This document shows positions 1-6,300 of a stretch of DNA of 9,143 nucleotides, piece by piece. Position numbers and translations under genes: made by a program. Every line of letters starts with the position of its first letter. Within the stretch, counting starts at the first letter, position 1. Source of the DNA: Oscillatoria sp. Prado101 (GTDB lineage Bacteria; Cyanobacteriota; Cyanobacteriia; Cyanobacteriales; Oscillatoriaceae); NCBI GenBank assembly GCA_025454445.1, contig JALOOK010000139.1, forward strand, positions 1 to 9,143. The letters are read 5' to 3'. The notes under the pieces are model-generated. The model was not told the origin of the DNA, ran no database searches, and worked only from the letters and a program-made list of their open reading frames with translations.

Positions 1-222
1 AAATTCCAGACAAAGTGACTTCCTTTGAGAAAGAAGCTGCGTGCGTCAAGTCTAAAGGCCATTTGCCTTTGGGGTTCGGGCGCGGAGGCGATTTAGACAA
101 AGCCACCTAGCAGGCGGAAATCGGGTTTAGATAGTTGTGCATGGACTTTTCAGAGCAACCACCCGCCTTTGGTTTTCGGGTTCGGGTGGCTGTCTTGAGC
201 AAAGTATAGCATAGATTAGCAT
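1..222. other. Non-coding left edge with a 100-bp-spaced direct repeat
   Basis: No convincing reading frame covers this stretch. A 16-bp motif, gcctttggggttcggg at 65-80, recurs as gcctttggttttcggg at 165-180 (14 of 16 identical, exactly 100 bp apart). The first copy follows aaaggc (54-59), which can pair with gccttt at 65-70. The second lies inside a 7-bp stem formed by ccacccg (159-165) and cgggtgg (183-189). The octamer agacaaag occurs at 8-15 and again at 95-102. This could be the remains of an interspersed repeat, a small structured RNA, or leader sequence for the downstream gene. No strong promoter was found; a weak TTGAGC (195-200) lies near AT-rich sequence. Confidence 0.4.
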
Positions 223-363
223 ATGGTGGCAAATCGCTTGCTGCTGCCAGCCCTCACCGCCGGGCTCAGTTCTTTCTCGATCTTAGGCTGGAACAGGGTG
301 CTGTTGGTAGCTGAATCCTTAGATAATGCAGCAGTAGGGTGTGCTCAAGGGCACCCCACCTAG
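223..363 (+). CDS. Doubtful 46-residue hydrophobic small ORF upstream of the debranching enzyme
   Basis: An ATG at 223 opens a 46-codon frame ending in TAG at 361-363, 18 bp before the ATG of the debranching enzyme. The predicted peptide starts MVANRLLLPALTAG and has a hydrophobic first half of about 20 residues, resembling a secretion signal or short membrane segment, followed by a polar tail. No Shine-Dalgarno sequence precedes the ATG, and I recognise no family. The close spacing would allow translational coupling to the next gene, but it may equally be a chance frame. It is listed because it is the only plausible small gene in the left spacer. Confidence 0.15.
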   Translation: MVANRLLLPALTAGLSSFSILGWNRVLLVAESLDNAAVGCAQGHPT

Positions 364-381
364 AGATATGAGGCATCTGTA

Positions 382-2481
382 ATGCAAGATTTGGATACGC
401 GGGAATGGCTGCTCACCAACGGGCTAGGCAGTTTTGCCTGTGGGACGGTCTGCGATGCCCTGACGCGCACTTATCACGGCTGGCTGGTTGCGGCGCTCGA
501 ACCGCCCATCCGGCGCACGCTGTTGCTGTCGCACATAGAGGCAACCCTGGAAGTGGCGGGGCAAGTATTTCCGCTGGGAGCGAATTTTTGGATTGATGGC
601 ACGATTGCCCCTCGCGGCGACCAGTTGCTGCGCTCTTTTGAGATTGAACCGGCACCCACCTGGGTTTGGCAGCAGGCTAACTGGCAGCTGACGCGACAGT
701 TGGTGATGCCGCACGGGTATGGCCATCAGGGGAATGCCGGCCCGCAAACCTGTCACCAGATTTTGATCAAATACCGCTACGTCGGTCGGGTGCCGGGGAA
801 GCTGAGGTTGCGACCGCTGATTGCCGACCGCGACTTTCACCACCAGCAATTTGCTGAGCCTTCTTTGCACTTTTTGCAGTTGCTGGGGGAGGGGGAACTC
901 CGCTTGCAAGCGATTCGCGGCGAGACTGCCGGTACGCCCTGGCAGTTGCGCTGGAGTGCCGGTGACTATGAAATTAGCGGCTGCTGGTATTTTAATTATC
1001 ACTATCCGGAGGAAACCAAGCGGGGGCTGTGCGACCGGGAAGACCTCTACAGTCCTGGTGAGCTGACGGTTAGTCTGAAACCGGGCGGTTCGGTGATTTT
1101 GGAAGCGCGGGTCGAGTGGTCAAAGCCTGAGGGGGAGGGGAAAAATCTCCAGCCGCCAGCCACTATTTACCAGCTGCCATTGCCCCCGGCAGACAATGCC
1201 GAAGAGTCAAAATTAAAGTTCGACGCGGTTGTCACCGCTGAGGGGGAAAGGCTCAAGCAGCTGTTTGGCCCGCTAACTGCTTACCCATCCACTTCGCAGG
1301 GGGAGGGGGAGGTGGCCCAGAACGAGCGGGAGGCGATTTGGCGGCAGTTACTGAGCGCCAGCGACCGGTTTATCGCCTACCGCGCCTCGATTGATGGCCC
1401 GACTGTGATTGCCGGCTATCCGTGGTTTAATGACTGGGGGCGGGATACGCTGATTGCTCTGCCCGGACTGGCGCTGGCTACTAAACGCTTTGGGTTGGCT
1501 AAAGGGTTGCTGCAAACGTTTGGGCGTTACTGCCGGCAGGGTTTGATTCCCAATACTTTCCCCGATGCCGGTGCTGAGCCTTTTTATAACAGCATTGATG
1601 CGTCGCTGTTGTGGGTGGAAACGCTGGGGCTTTATCTGGAAGCTACTCAGGACTGGGGTTTCTTGCCGGAAGCTTATCCGGTGGTGCGGCAGATTTATCA
1701 ATCTTTGACAGATGGCACTCGCTACAACATCCGGGTTGACCCCTCGGATGGGCTGCTGGTGTGGGATGCGCCAGGGGTGGCGCTCACTTGGATGGATGCT
1801 GTGATTGATGGCGTGCCGGTGACGCCGCGCCGGGGAAAGCCGGTGGAAATCAACGCTCTGTGGTACTCGGCACTGTGCTGGGCGGCGAAGTGGGCTGAAC
1901 GTCTCGGCAAGCGATCCAAGCAGCGAGCTTATAAGAAACAGCAGGAAAGCATAGCACGTCAGTCGCGTTTTGTCAAGGCATCTTTGAAAAAGTTTTGGAA
2001 TGCCGAGCGGGGTTATTTTTACGACAGGATTGAGCCGGATGGGCGACCTGACCCCCAGATTCGCCCGAATGCGGTTTTGGCCCTGTCGCTGCACCATTGC
2101 GGGTTTCCAGAGGAGCAGGGGCGGCAGGTTTTGCAGGTGGCCAAAGCCAAGCTGCTGACGCCTTTTGGCTTGCGCAGCCTGGCTCCAGATGACCCGGAGT
2201 ATGTCGGCAGTTATGCCGGCGACTGGCAGCATCGCGACTGCGCCTATCACCAGGGCACGGTTTGGAGTTGGCTGATTGGCCCGTACATGCGGGCGTGGCA
2301 GCGGTTTTATCCCGATCAGCCGATGGGCTTTGACTGGCAGCCCCTGCTGGATCACCTTTACCGGCAGGGTTGCCTGGGGTCTGTTTCGGAAATTTTTGAT
2401 GGCGACGAGCCCCATTTACCCCAGGGGACGTTCGCTCAGGCTTGGTCAGTTGCGGAGCTAATTCGTCACTGGCCCAGATAG
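382..2481 (+). CDS. Amylo-alpha-1,6-glucosidase (glycogen debranching enzyme, GDE family)
   Basis: This 699-residue cytoplasmic enzyme should hydrolyse alpha-1,6 branch points of glycogen or limit dextrins. The N-terminal domain is recognisable from EWLLTNGLGSFACGT (about residues 8-22) and TRTYHGWLVAA (about 28-38), the usual opening of bacterial and archaeal GDE proteins. The C-terminal (alpha/alpha)6 catalytic domain starts near residue 325 and carries PWFNDWGRDT (from residue 347), DASLLWVETLG (from Asp406), WMDA (from Trp470), the VEINALWY segment with Glu489, and SEIFDGD (Glu670, Asp673). The acidic residues in these motifs are the likely catalytic and substrate-binding groups. The ATG at 382 has GAGG at 370-373, eight bases upstream. 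Length matches the family. Between residues about 170 and 310 the linker contains four G-rich stretches encoding Gly-Glu runs. It is transcribed alone, convergent with the tRNA and peptidase genes. It differs from the GlgX isoamylase type of debranching enzyme. Confidence 0.93.
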   Translation: MQDLDTREWLLTNGLGSFACGTVCDALTRTYHGWLVAALEPPIRRTLLLSHIEATLEVAGQVFPLGANFWIDGTIAPRGDQLLRSFEIEPAPTWVWQQANWQLTRQLVMPHGYGHQGNAGPQTCHQILIKYRYVGRVPGKLRLRPLIADRDFHHQQFAEPSLHFLQLLGEGELRLQAIRGETAGTPWQLRWSAGDYEISGCWYFNYHYPEETKRGLCDREDLYSPGELTVSLKPGGSVILEARVEWSKPEGEGKNLQPPATIYQLPLPPADNAEESKLKFDAVVTAEGERLKQLFGPLTAYPSTSQGEGEVAQNEREAIWRQLLSASDRFIAYRASIDGPTVIAGYPWFNDWGRDTLIALPGLALATKRFGLAKGLLQTFGRYCRQGLIPNTFPDAGAEPFYNSIDASLLWVETLGLYLEATQDWGFLPEAYPVVRQIYQSLTDGTRYNIRVDPSDGLLVWDAPGVALTWMDAVIDGVPVTPRRGKPVEINALWYSALCWAAKWAERLGKRSKQRAYKKQQESIARQSRFVKASLKKFWNAERGYFYDRIEPDGRPDPQIRPNAVLALSLHHCGFPEEQGRQVLQVAKAKLLTPFGLRSLAPDDPEYVGSYAGDWQHRDCAYHQGTVWSWLIGPYMRAWQRFYPDQPMGFDWQPLLDHLYRQGCLGSVSEIFDGDEPHLPQGTFAQAWSVAELIRHWPR

Positions 2482-2494
2482 GGGCGTGGGGGCT

Positions 2495-2519
2495 GGGGGC
2501 TGGCGATTTTCCAGCCCCC
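2495..2519 (+). terminator. GC-rich hairpin after the debranching enzyme gene
   Basis: GGGGGCTGG (2495-2503) pairs perfectly with CCAGCCCCC (2511-2519) around the 7-base loop cgatttt, starting 14 bp after the stop codon. The 9-bp stem is strong, but it is followed by aaagatgcc and not a T run on the plus strand. It may be a factor-assisted terminator, an mRNA 3'-end stabiliser, or an interspersed repeat that happens to sit here. Confidence 0.45.
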
Positions 2520-2551
2520 AAAGATGCCTGGGGTGCCGGTCAAGCCATACC

Positions 2552-2566
2552 AGAAACCGGGTTTCT
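2552..2566. repeat. Short palindrome agaaaccgggtttct
   Basis: AGAAACC and GGTTTCT form 7-bp arms around a single central base. I recognise this type of agaaaccc/gggtttct palindrome as a common interspersed element in filamentous cyanobacteria; a partial echo, accgggtttct, occurs near 8412-8422. The copy number in this genome cannot be judged from the window. Confidence 0.5.
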
Positions 2567-2615
2567 TTGGATGGTAGGGGGGCTACCGGCACGGAGACTG
2601 CCCCCGCCGCCTTCT

Positions 2616-2661
2616 AGCTGTAGCCCCTACCAGGCGGCCACGGGGGGCCGCCCCTACAGCT
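2616..2661. repeat. Nested inverted repeat of the tgtaggggcggcc type
   Basis: The outer arms AGCTGTAG (2616-2623) and CTACAGCT (2654-2661) enclose inner complementary arms gcggcc (2634-2639) and ggccgc (2646-2651), so the whole 46 bp can fold as an interrupted hairpin. The minus-strand reading, with gtaggggcggccccc, resembles a family of interspersed elements found between genes in filamentous cyanobacteria. No coding function is suggested. Confidence 0.5.
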
Positions 2662-2813
2662 TGCCAAAGCTGAACCGCTGATCGCCAAACCGCCGATCAC
2701 AGCCGGGAGAGTCCACTCACCAACCGGCAGTCCAAGGCCCACAGTTCAACAGCGACATTTTGGGCAATCTACTGAAAGCCTTGCGCTGTAAGGGTTTTGA
2801 TAAGTTTTGAGAA

Positions 2814-2885
2814 TGGCTCAGGCTGGATTTGAACCAGCGGCCGAGGGCTTATGAGTCCCTAGCTCTACCCCTGAGCTACTGAGCC
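2814..2885 (-). tRNA. tRNA with CAT anticodon, probably elongator tRNA-Met
   Basis: The minus strand folds as a full cloverleaf. Acceptor arms GGCTCAG (2879-2885) and CTGAGCC (2815-2821) pair perfectly; the D stem is GCTC/GAGC with a short 7-base loop; the T arm is GCTGG, loop TTCAAAT, CCAGC. The anticodon CAT is at 2851-2853 in the loop CTCATAA. The discriminator base is A (2814), and CCA is not encoded. The G1:C72 pair argues against initiator tRNA. The T arm and CTCATAA loop also resemble tRNA-Ile2, in which C34 is modified to lysidine, so Met(elongator) versus Ile2 is not settled. The anticodon stem AGGGA/GCCCT has an A31-G39 mismatch next to the loop. Confidence 0.93.
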
Positions 2886-2905
2886 GTGTTTTTCTCACGT
2901 TGATT

Positions 2906-2934
2906 AATCTAACACGTCAAACCGGCTTTGGCAA
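2906..2934 (-). promoter_or_regulatory. Sigma-70-type promoter for the tRNA gene
   Basis: On the minus strand, TTGCCA (2929-2934) is followed after exactly 17 bases by TAGATT (2906-2911). The expected transcription start near 2899 lies about 14 bases upstream of the mature tRNA 5' end. The promoter sits after the terminator of the upstream peptidase gene, which supports independent transcription of the tRNA. Confidence 0.6.
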
Positions 2935-2950
2935 CCCCTCTGGGAAAAAA

Positions 2951-2985
2951 AATCAAAAAAAATAAAGGGAGCCAATTTGGCTCCC
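2951..2985 (-). terminator. Intrinsic terminator of the LysM/M23 peptidase gene
   Basis: Reading the minus strand, GGGAGCC (2979-2985) and GGCTCCC (2967-2973) form a perfect 7-bp stem around AAATT. This is followed by TTTATTTTTTTT and further T-rich sequence. It begins 37 bp after the TAG stop codon of the peptidase. This is a textbook rho-independent terminator and separates the peptidase transcript from the tRNA gene. Confidence 0.9.
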
Positions 2986-3022
2986 CGGACAAACCCAGCT
3001 CCCCAATCACAGGGGTGGGACA

Positions 3023-5860
3023 CTACCGAGGCAGATAGGCAATGGGGTTAACTGCTCCCTGTCCGCGAGGGTGGACTTCAAAGTGCAAGTGGGGGCCGGT
3101 GCTGAAGCCGGTGCTGCCCATTTCAGCGATTTGCTGGCCTTGATCGACCTCTTGGCCTTCCCGCACCAGAAGCCGGTCGTTATGAGCGTAGAGGGTCGTA
3201 GTCCCATCTGGATGGGTAATTTCAACCAGATTGCCGTAGCCCCCATCGTTCCACTGAGCGTAGGTTACCGTTCCGGGGGCGGAAGCTACGATCGGCGTGC
3301 CAACCGCAGCGGCAATGTCAATTCCCCGGTGCATGCGTCCCCAGCGCCAGCCATAGCCTGAGGTGAACTCTCCCTGAGCCGGCCAGATATAGCCATTAAA
3401 GACAGCACCGCCTTTGGGCAGGTAGGTGTCGGCGGGGGCTAGAGGAGGTAACTGCGGGGAAACCATCCGGGGCTGAAGCGGCTGTTCGTAGGAATCCGGG
3501 CCGGCGAGCGGTGCCGTTGCCACGACTTGCTGCCCCACCGGCAGCGGTGCCGGTTTGGCTATGACAGGGACAGCCACGGGGGCGGGAGCCGCCATTTCAG
3601 AGGGAAGCGCAAGGGCCGGCAACTGCTGCTCTTGGTTGCCGATTTGTCGTTTCCAAGCTTGACTGTACCGGTCTGGAGTGAACTCTGGATTCACTGGTGT
3701 GGCTGGCGCAGACGGCTCGCTAGCAGACGCTGCCTCTTGCTGCTGCACTGGCGGAATCACGGGCACTGACACCGGCTGCTGCACCTGCGGAATCACGGGC
3801 ACTGACAGCGGCTGCTGCACCTGCGGAATAGCCGGCACTGCCACTGGCCTGCTGAAAGCCGACACGGGCAGTGGCTGCGGGGGTGCAGAAATCGTGGCGC
3901 TGGCGGCGGCATTTTCTTCCTGCTGCCGGCGATACTTCTCCCTGAGCTTTTCGATTTCCGCCCTCAAGCTGTCCAGCGAGGGGCGAGCTTGCTCTTCGGT
4001 TAGGGCGGCGGGCGACTGGAGGGGCTCCGGAGCTGCGATGCCTGATGGCGTGGGGTTTAGCTGATTTTGCTGCTCCTGAGCCACCAATTCCATGTCATCC
4101 GGCTTGGGCGGGAGAATGGCCGAGCTGCCCGCACTCTCTGGTGGGGACGCCCCAGGAAGCAGCGGTAGGGAGGGAAGGTCTGCGGGCCAAGCCCGATTCC
4201 TCAACACCACATTGGGCACCGTCATTTCTGGAGGGCGCACAGGCGAGTAAGGCGAGGAAGCCCCCCTGGAATTGGGAATCAAGGCGGCAGTCACCATCTC
4301 TGGGCTGCCTAGCTGGTACAGGGGAATATCCAGGGTTTGACCGACCTTGATGACGTTGGGATCGCTTAATTGATTCGCATCGAGCAGGGTCTGCGGTGAA
4401 ACTCCATAGGTCTGGGCGATCGACCCCAGCGTATCCCCCGGATTGACCCGGTAACGCCTGACTTTGGTTGCCCCTGTCCCGTCAGCCGCCTGAGGGGCGA
4501 TGACAACCGCTGACGACAGGTCTGGCGCTGAGCCCCATTTAGGGGGTACCTCCGGCGTCAGCGATTCCGGGGCGGCGGCGGCGGGCTGTTGGGGGGCCTC
4601 TTCTGCGGCTTGTTCCGGCGCACTTACCGAGGGGGGTGTGGCCGGCACCGGCAGATTCTGGATCGCCGGCTCTGCTGCTGCGGCTTCCGGCTTAGCCAGA
4701 GCTTCTGGTGCCTGTTTTAGGGCACTTGCCGAGGGGGTTGTGGCCGGTTCGGGCTGCAGTACAGTCGGGCTGGCAGCGGCTTGCGGTACCGTCCCCGGTA
4801 TCACGCTCGGCACCGCTGCCGATGGGGCTGCTGCCGGCTGCCAGGGAGAGAACGCCCGGGCCTGGGCTGCTGCGGCTTGCGGTGCCGCTACAGCGCCCGG
4901 AATCAGTGCCGGCACTGCCACTTCCGATGGGGGTGTTGGCGGTTGCTGGGGCAGGATCACCGAGCTAGGCTTTGCCACTGCTTGTGGTGCGGTGGCTTGC
5001 GCCTTGCTCTCCCCATCCGCAGCCGCCTTTGGTTGGGTAATGCCTTCTGTTGGATTTGCCGCAGCTGATGGCTGCTCTGGCTCCGACAACTGTGAATTTG
5101 CAGACTCCTCAGACCGCAACTCCGCCACACTGTCTCTCAAGCGGTTCGATGCTTGATTTTCTCCATTGATGGCCACCTCTTGTGTGGCCTTTAAAGCGTC
5201 TTCCTTGGCCTTTAACCCCTCTTTGACGCCATTCCCAATTTGCCCCTCACTCACCCACTGCGGCAGGGCAGCTGCGGGCGGTGCCTGCGTCGAAGCTGCG
5301 GTCTCCACACCTTGAGACTCTACCCGCTCCGCTGCAGGCTCAACTGCTTGTCCTTCTTCAACGCTGCTGCTTTGTGTCTGGCTGTTCAGTTCTGGGAACT
5401 GCTGCCCAACAGGAGCGGCACCCACCTCTTGTGGGGGCTGCGCCGTGGAATCTACCTGTAAATTGTCTGACGGTGACTGCAGGGAATTACCCTCTTGCAC
5501 CGGCTGCTGTTCCACCGAGGTTTGCCCGGGCTGTTGGCTTGCTGCCGGTGCCGGTGCGACCTCAGCGACAGGCAACACAGGTGCATTCTGCGAGGATGAC
5601 AGAGCCGTCGTCGCCGTGGGATCGGCTGTCTGGGGCTCAACCGCCAGGGCTGCATCCCCTTGTCGGGGGAGAAACAGGCTTGACGCCCCCATTGAAATGG
5701 CCAATCCGATCATGGCTGCTGAGGTGCAAGCCCTGCGATTGCCTTCTGGAGATGTCTGTGTGAATAGTCCCAGCTTGCAGGCAGAATACTTGGCAAAGGT
5801 ATCCTTGCCTTCTGTGCGGTAAGTAACAGACTTTACCTTTTGCGGAAATGCTCGTTTCAA
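3023..5860 (-). CDS. LysM-domain M23 family peptidoglycan metallopeptidase
   Basis: This 945-residue exported protein should cut peptide cross-links in the periplasm or assist septal wall remodelling, as in NlpD/EnvC-like proteins. A basic N-terminal segment leads into a hydrophobic stretch near residues 45-70 (AAMIGLAISMGASSLFL), then DAALA, a plausible signal-cleavage region; this long leader is familiar from cyanobacterial homologues. One LysM domain covers about residues 469-513 (YRVNPGDTLGSIAQTYGV). The C-terminal M23 domain (about 815-945) keeps the zinc ligands: HRGID gives His844 and Asp848, HLHFE gives His924 and His926, and His893 lies in YAHNDR. M23 enzymes usually use His844, Asp848 and His926 as ligands, so it should be catalytically active. 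About 600 residues of Pro/Ala/Gln-rich low-complexity linker make it much longer than compact family members. The start is TTG at 5858-5860 with AGGAGG (5868-5873) seven bases upstream. It is monocistronic, between its own promoter and terminator. Confidence 0.93.
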   Translation of the reverse strand: MKRAFPQKVKSVTYRTEGKDTFAKYSACKLGLFTQTSPEGNRRACTSAAMIGLAISMGASSLFLPRQGDAALAVEPQTADPTATTALSSSQNAPVLPVAEVAPAPAASQQPGQTSVEQQPVQEGNSLQSPSDNLQVDSTAQPPQEVGAAPVGQQFPELNSQTQSSSVEEGQAVEPAAERVESQGVETAASTQAPPAAALPQWVSEGQIGNGVKEGLKAKEDALKATQEVAINGENQASNRLRDSVAELRSEESANSQLSEPEQPSAAANPTEGITQPKAAADGESKAQATAPQAVAKPSSVILPQQPPTPPSEVAVPALIPGAVAAPQAAAAQARAFSPWQPAAAPSAAVPSVIPGTVPQAAASPTVLQPEPATTPSASALKQAPEALAKPEAAAAEPAIQNLPVPATPPSVSAPEQAAEEAPQQPAAAAPESLTPEVPPKWGSAPDLSSAVVIAPQAADGTGATKVRRYRVNPGDTLGSIAQTYGVSPQTLLDANQLSDPNVIKVGQTLDIPLYQLGSPEMVTAALIPNSRGASSPYSPVRPPEMTVPNVVLRNRAWPADLPSLPLLPGASPPESAGSSAILPPKPDDMELVAQEQQNQLNPTPSGIAAPEPLQSPAALTEEQARPSLDSLRAEIEKLREKYRRQQEENAAASATISAPPQPLPVSAFSRPVAVPAIPQVQQPLSVPVIPQVQQPVSVPVIPPVQQQEAASASEPSAPATPVNPEFTPDRYSQAWKRQIGNQEQQLPALALPSEMAAPAPVAVPVIAKPAPLPVGQQVVATAPLAGPDSYEQPLQPRMVSPQLPPLAPADTYLPKGGAVFNGYIWPAQGEFTSGYGWRWGRMHRGIDIAAAVGTPIVASAPGTVTYAQWNDGGYGNLVEITHPDGTTTLYAHNDRLLVREGQEVDQGQQIAEMGSTGFSTGPHLHFEVHPRGQGAVNPIAYLPR
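3738..3845 (-). repeat. Three tandem 36-bp units in the peptidase linker
   Basis: Three adjacent 36-bp copies (3738-3773, 3774-3809, 3810-3845) encode a 12-residue unit close to SVPVIPQVQQPV. The middle copy is nearly identical to the first over most of its length; the third has drifted (AIPQVQQP). Units stay in frame, so expansion or contraction would only change linker length. The motif is Pro/Val/Gln-rich, as expected for an extended periplasmic spacer. Confidence 0.8.
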
Positions 5861-5873
5861 GAAACGACCTCCT
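5853..5873 (-). promoter_or_regulatory. Shine-Dalgarno and start-codon hairpin of the peptidase gene
   Basis: The SD AGGAGG (5868-5873) is perfect and spaced seven bases from the TTG start. The sequence between them and just past the start, CGTTTCTTGAAACG (5853-5866), is a palindrome with 6-bp arms around TT. In RNA, the first two bases of the start codon would sit at the tight apex and its G would be in the stem. This could modulate initiation or be a protein-binding dyad. A two-base loop cannot form as drawn, so the real stem would be at most five base pairs. Confidence 0.5.
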
Positions 5874-5982
5874 AACGACCAGCGCTTAACTGTCCTTGAG
5901 CGAACCTAGCTGTATAACCTGTCAATGATGCATATCACACCGTTAAGAGCTCCTGATCACTGACGGTCAACTCACTTAGGCA

Positions 5983-6011
5983 AGATTACCCCGCTTTTAA
6001 AAATTTGACAA
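5983..6011 (-). promoter_or_regulatory. Sigma-70-type promoter for the LysM/M23 peptidase gene
   Basis: On the minus strand, TTGTCA (6006-6011) is followed by a 17-base AT-rich spacer and TAATCT (5983-5988). Transcription would begin near 5976, giving a 5' untranslated leader of about 115 bases before the TTG start. Both hexamers are close to consensus and the spacing is optimal, making this the best promoter in the window. Confidence 0.65.
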
Positions 6012-6129
6012 GCTTACATTCGCAACAACCCCAATACAGGAAGTTTCTCAGGCCAGATTCGCTGTTCAGGCGCTTGGAAATCGCACACCCCTGCTTGTCT
6101 AAGGGGTTCTTGAGCAAAGCACCTCTGCC

Positions 6130-6300
6130 CAGGCTCAGCACCTGATTGCAGCGACAGATGAGAATTTACGCTTGTTTTTCCCAGAAAGACAACCGTACTA
6201 TCCCGTAACTTTTCCCCGGCCCCAGAAGGGCCACCAACAGTCCTGAAGCGCTGAAAGTGCCAGTTTTTCTGGCTGACGCGCCGATTTGGGTGGCAGCGCC
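6130..6300 (-). pseudogene. Possible decayed ABC-transporter ATPase fragment
   Basis: Two overlapping minus-strand frames share pieces of an ABC ATPase N-terminus. One frame reads LLVALLGPGKSYGIVRL (from about 6240), resembling the LVALLGPSGSGKSTLLRL Walker A region of CysA-type importers but lacking residues between GP and GKS. The adjacent frame reads VSQK, then GGPSGAGEKLR and DSTVVFLGKTS, resembling the GPSGAGKS and DSG-I-L-GK segments. The pattern would fit an ABC ATPase gene fragment broken by short deletions, one of them possibly slippage between ctggggcc-like repeats. No Walker B or signature motif is visible. Short matches of this kind can arise by chance, so this is tentative. Confidence 0.2.

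Larger units (their letters stand above)
2482..2813. other. Convergent spacer rich in palindromic repeats
   Basis: This spacer lies between the end of the debranching gene and the 3' end of the tRNA. Its first 180 bp hold three palindromic elements listed separately (2495-2519, 2552-2566, 2616-2661), together with G/C-run sequence typical of interspersed cyanobacterial repeats. From about 2662 to 2813 I see no gene, no strong hairpin and no promoter. A T-rich run terminating the tRNA transcript is not obvious. Confidence 0.5.

Noticed and set aside
1348..2415. Long 355-codon minus-strand reading frame
   Set aside because: It lies wholly opposite the conserved debranching enzyme, lacks any family resemblance and reflects GC-rich codon shadowing.
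4500..5156. 218-codon plus-strand reading frame
   Set aside because: It is the antisense of the Ala/Pro-rich linker of the peptidase, and its Ala/Gly-rich composition is a mirror of that low-complexity sequence.
5861..5976. Cyclic di-AMP (ydaO-type) riboswitch ahead of the peptidase
   Set aside because: I could not find the conserved core segments expected for that class; only a short acagctaggttcgc stretch is reminiscent, which is not enough to call it.
6087..6107. Hairpin from acccc and ggggt arms upstream of the peptidase promoter
   Set aside because: The stem is only five base pairs with an 11-base loop and no T run, so it is too weak to call a terminator.
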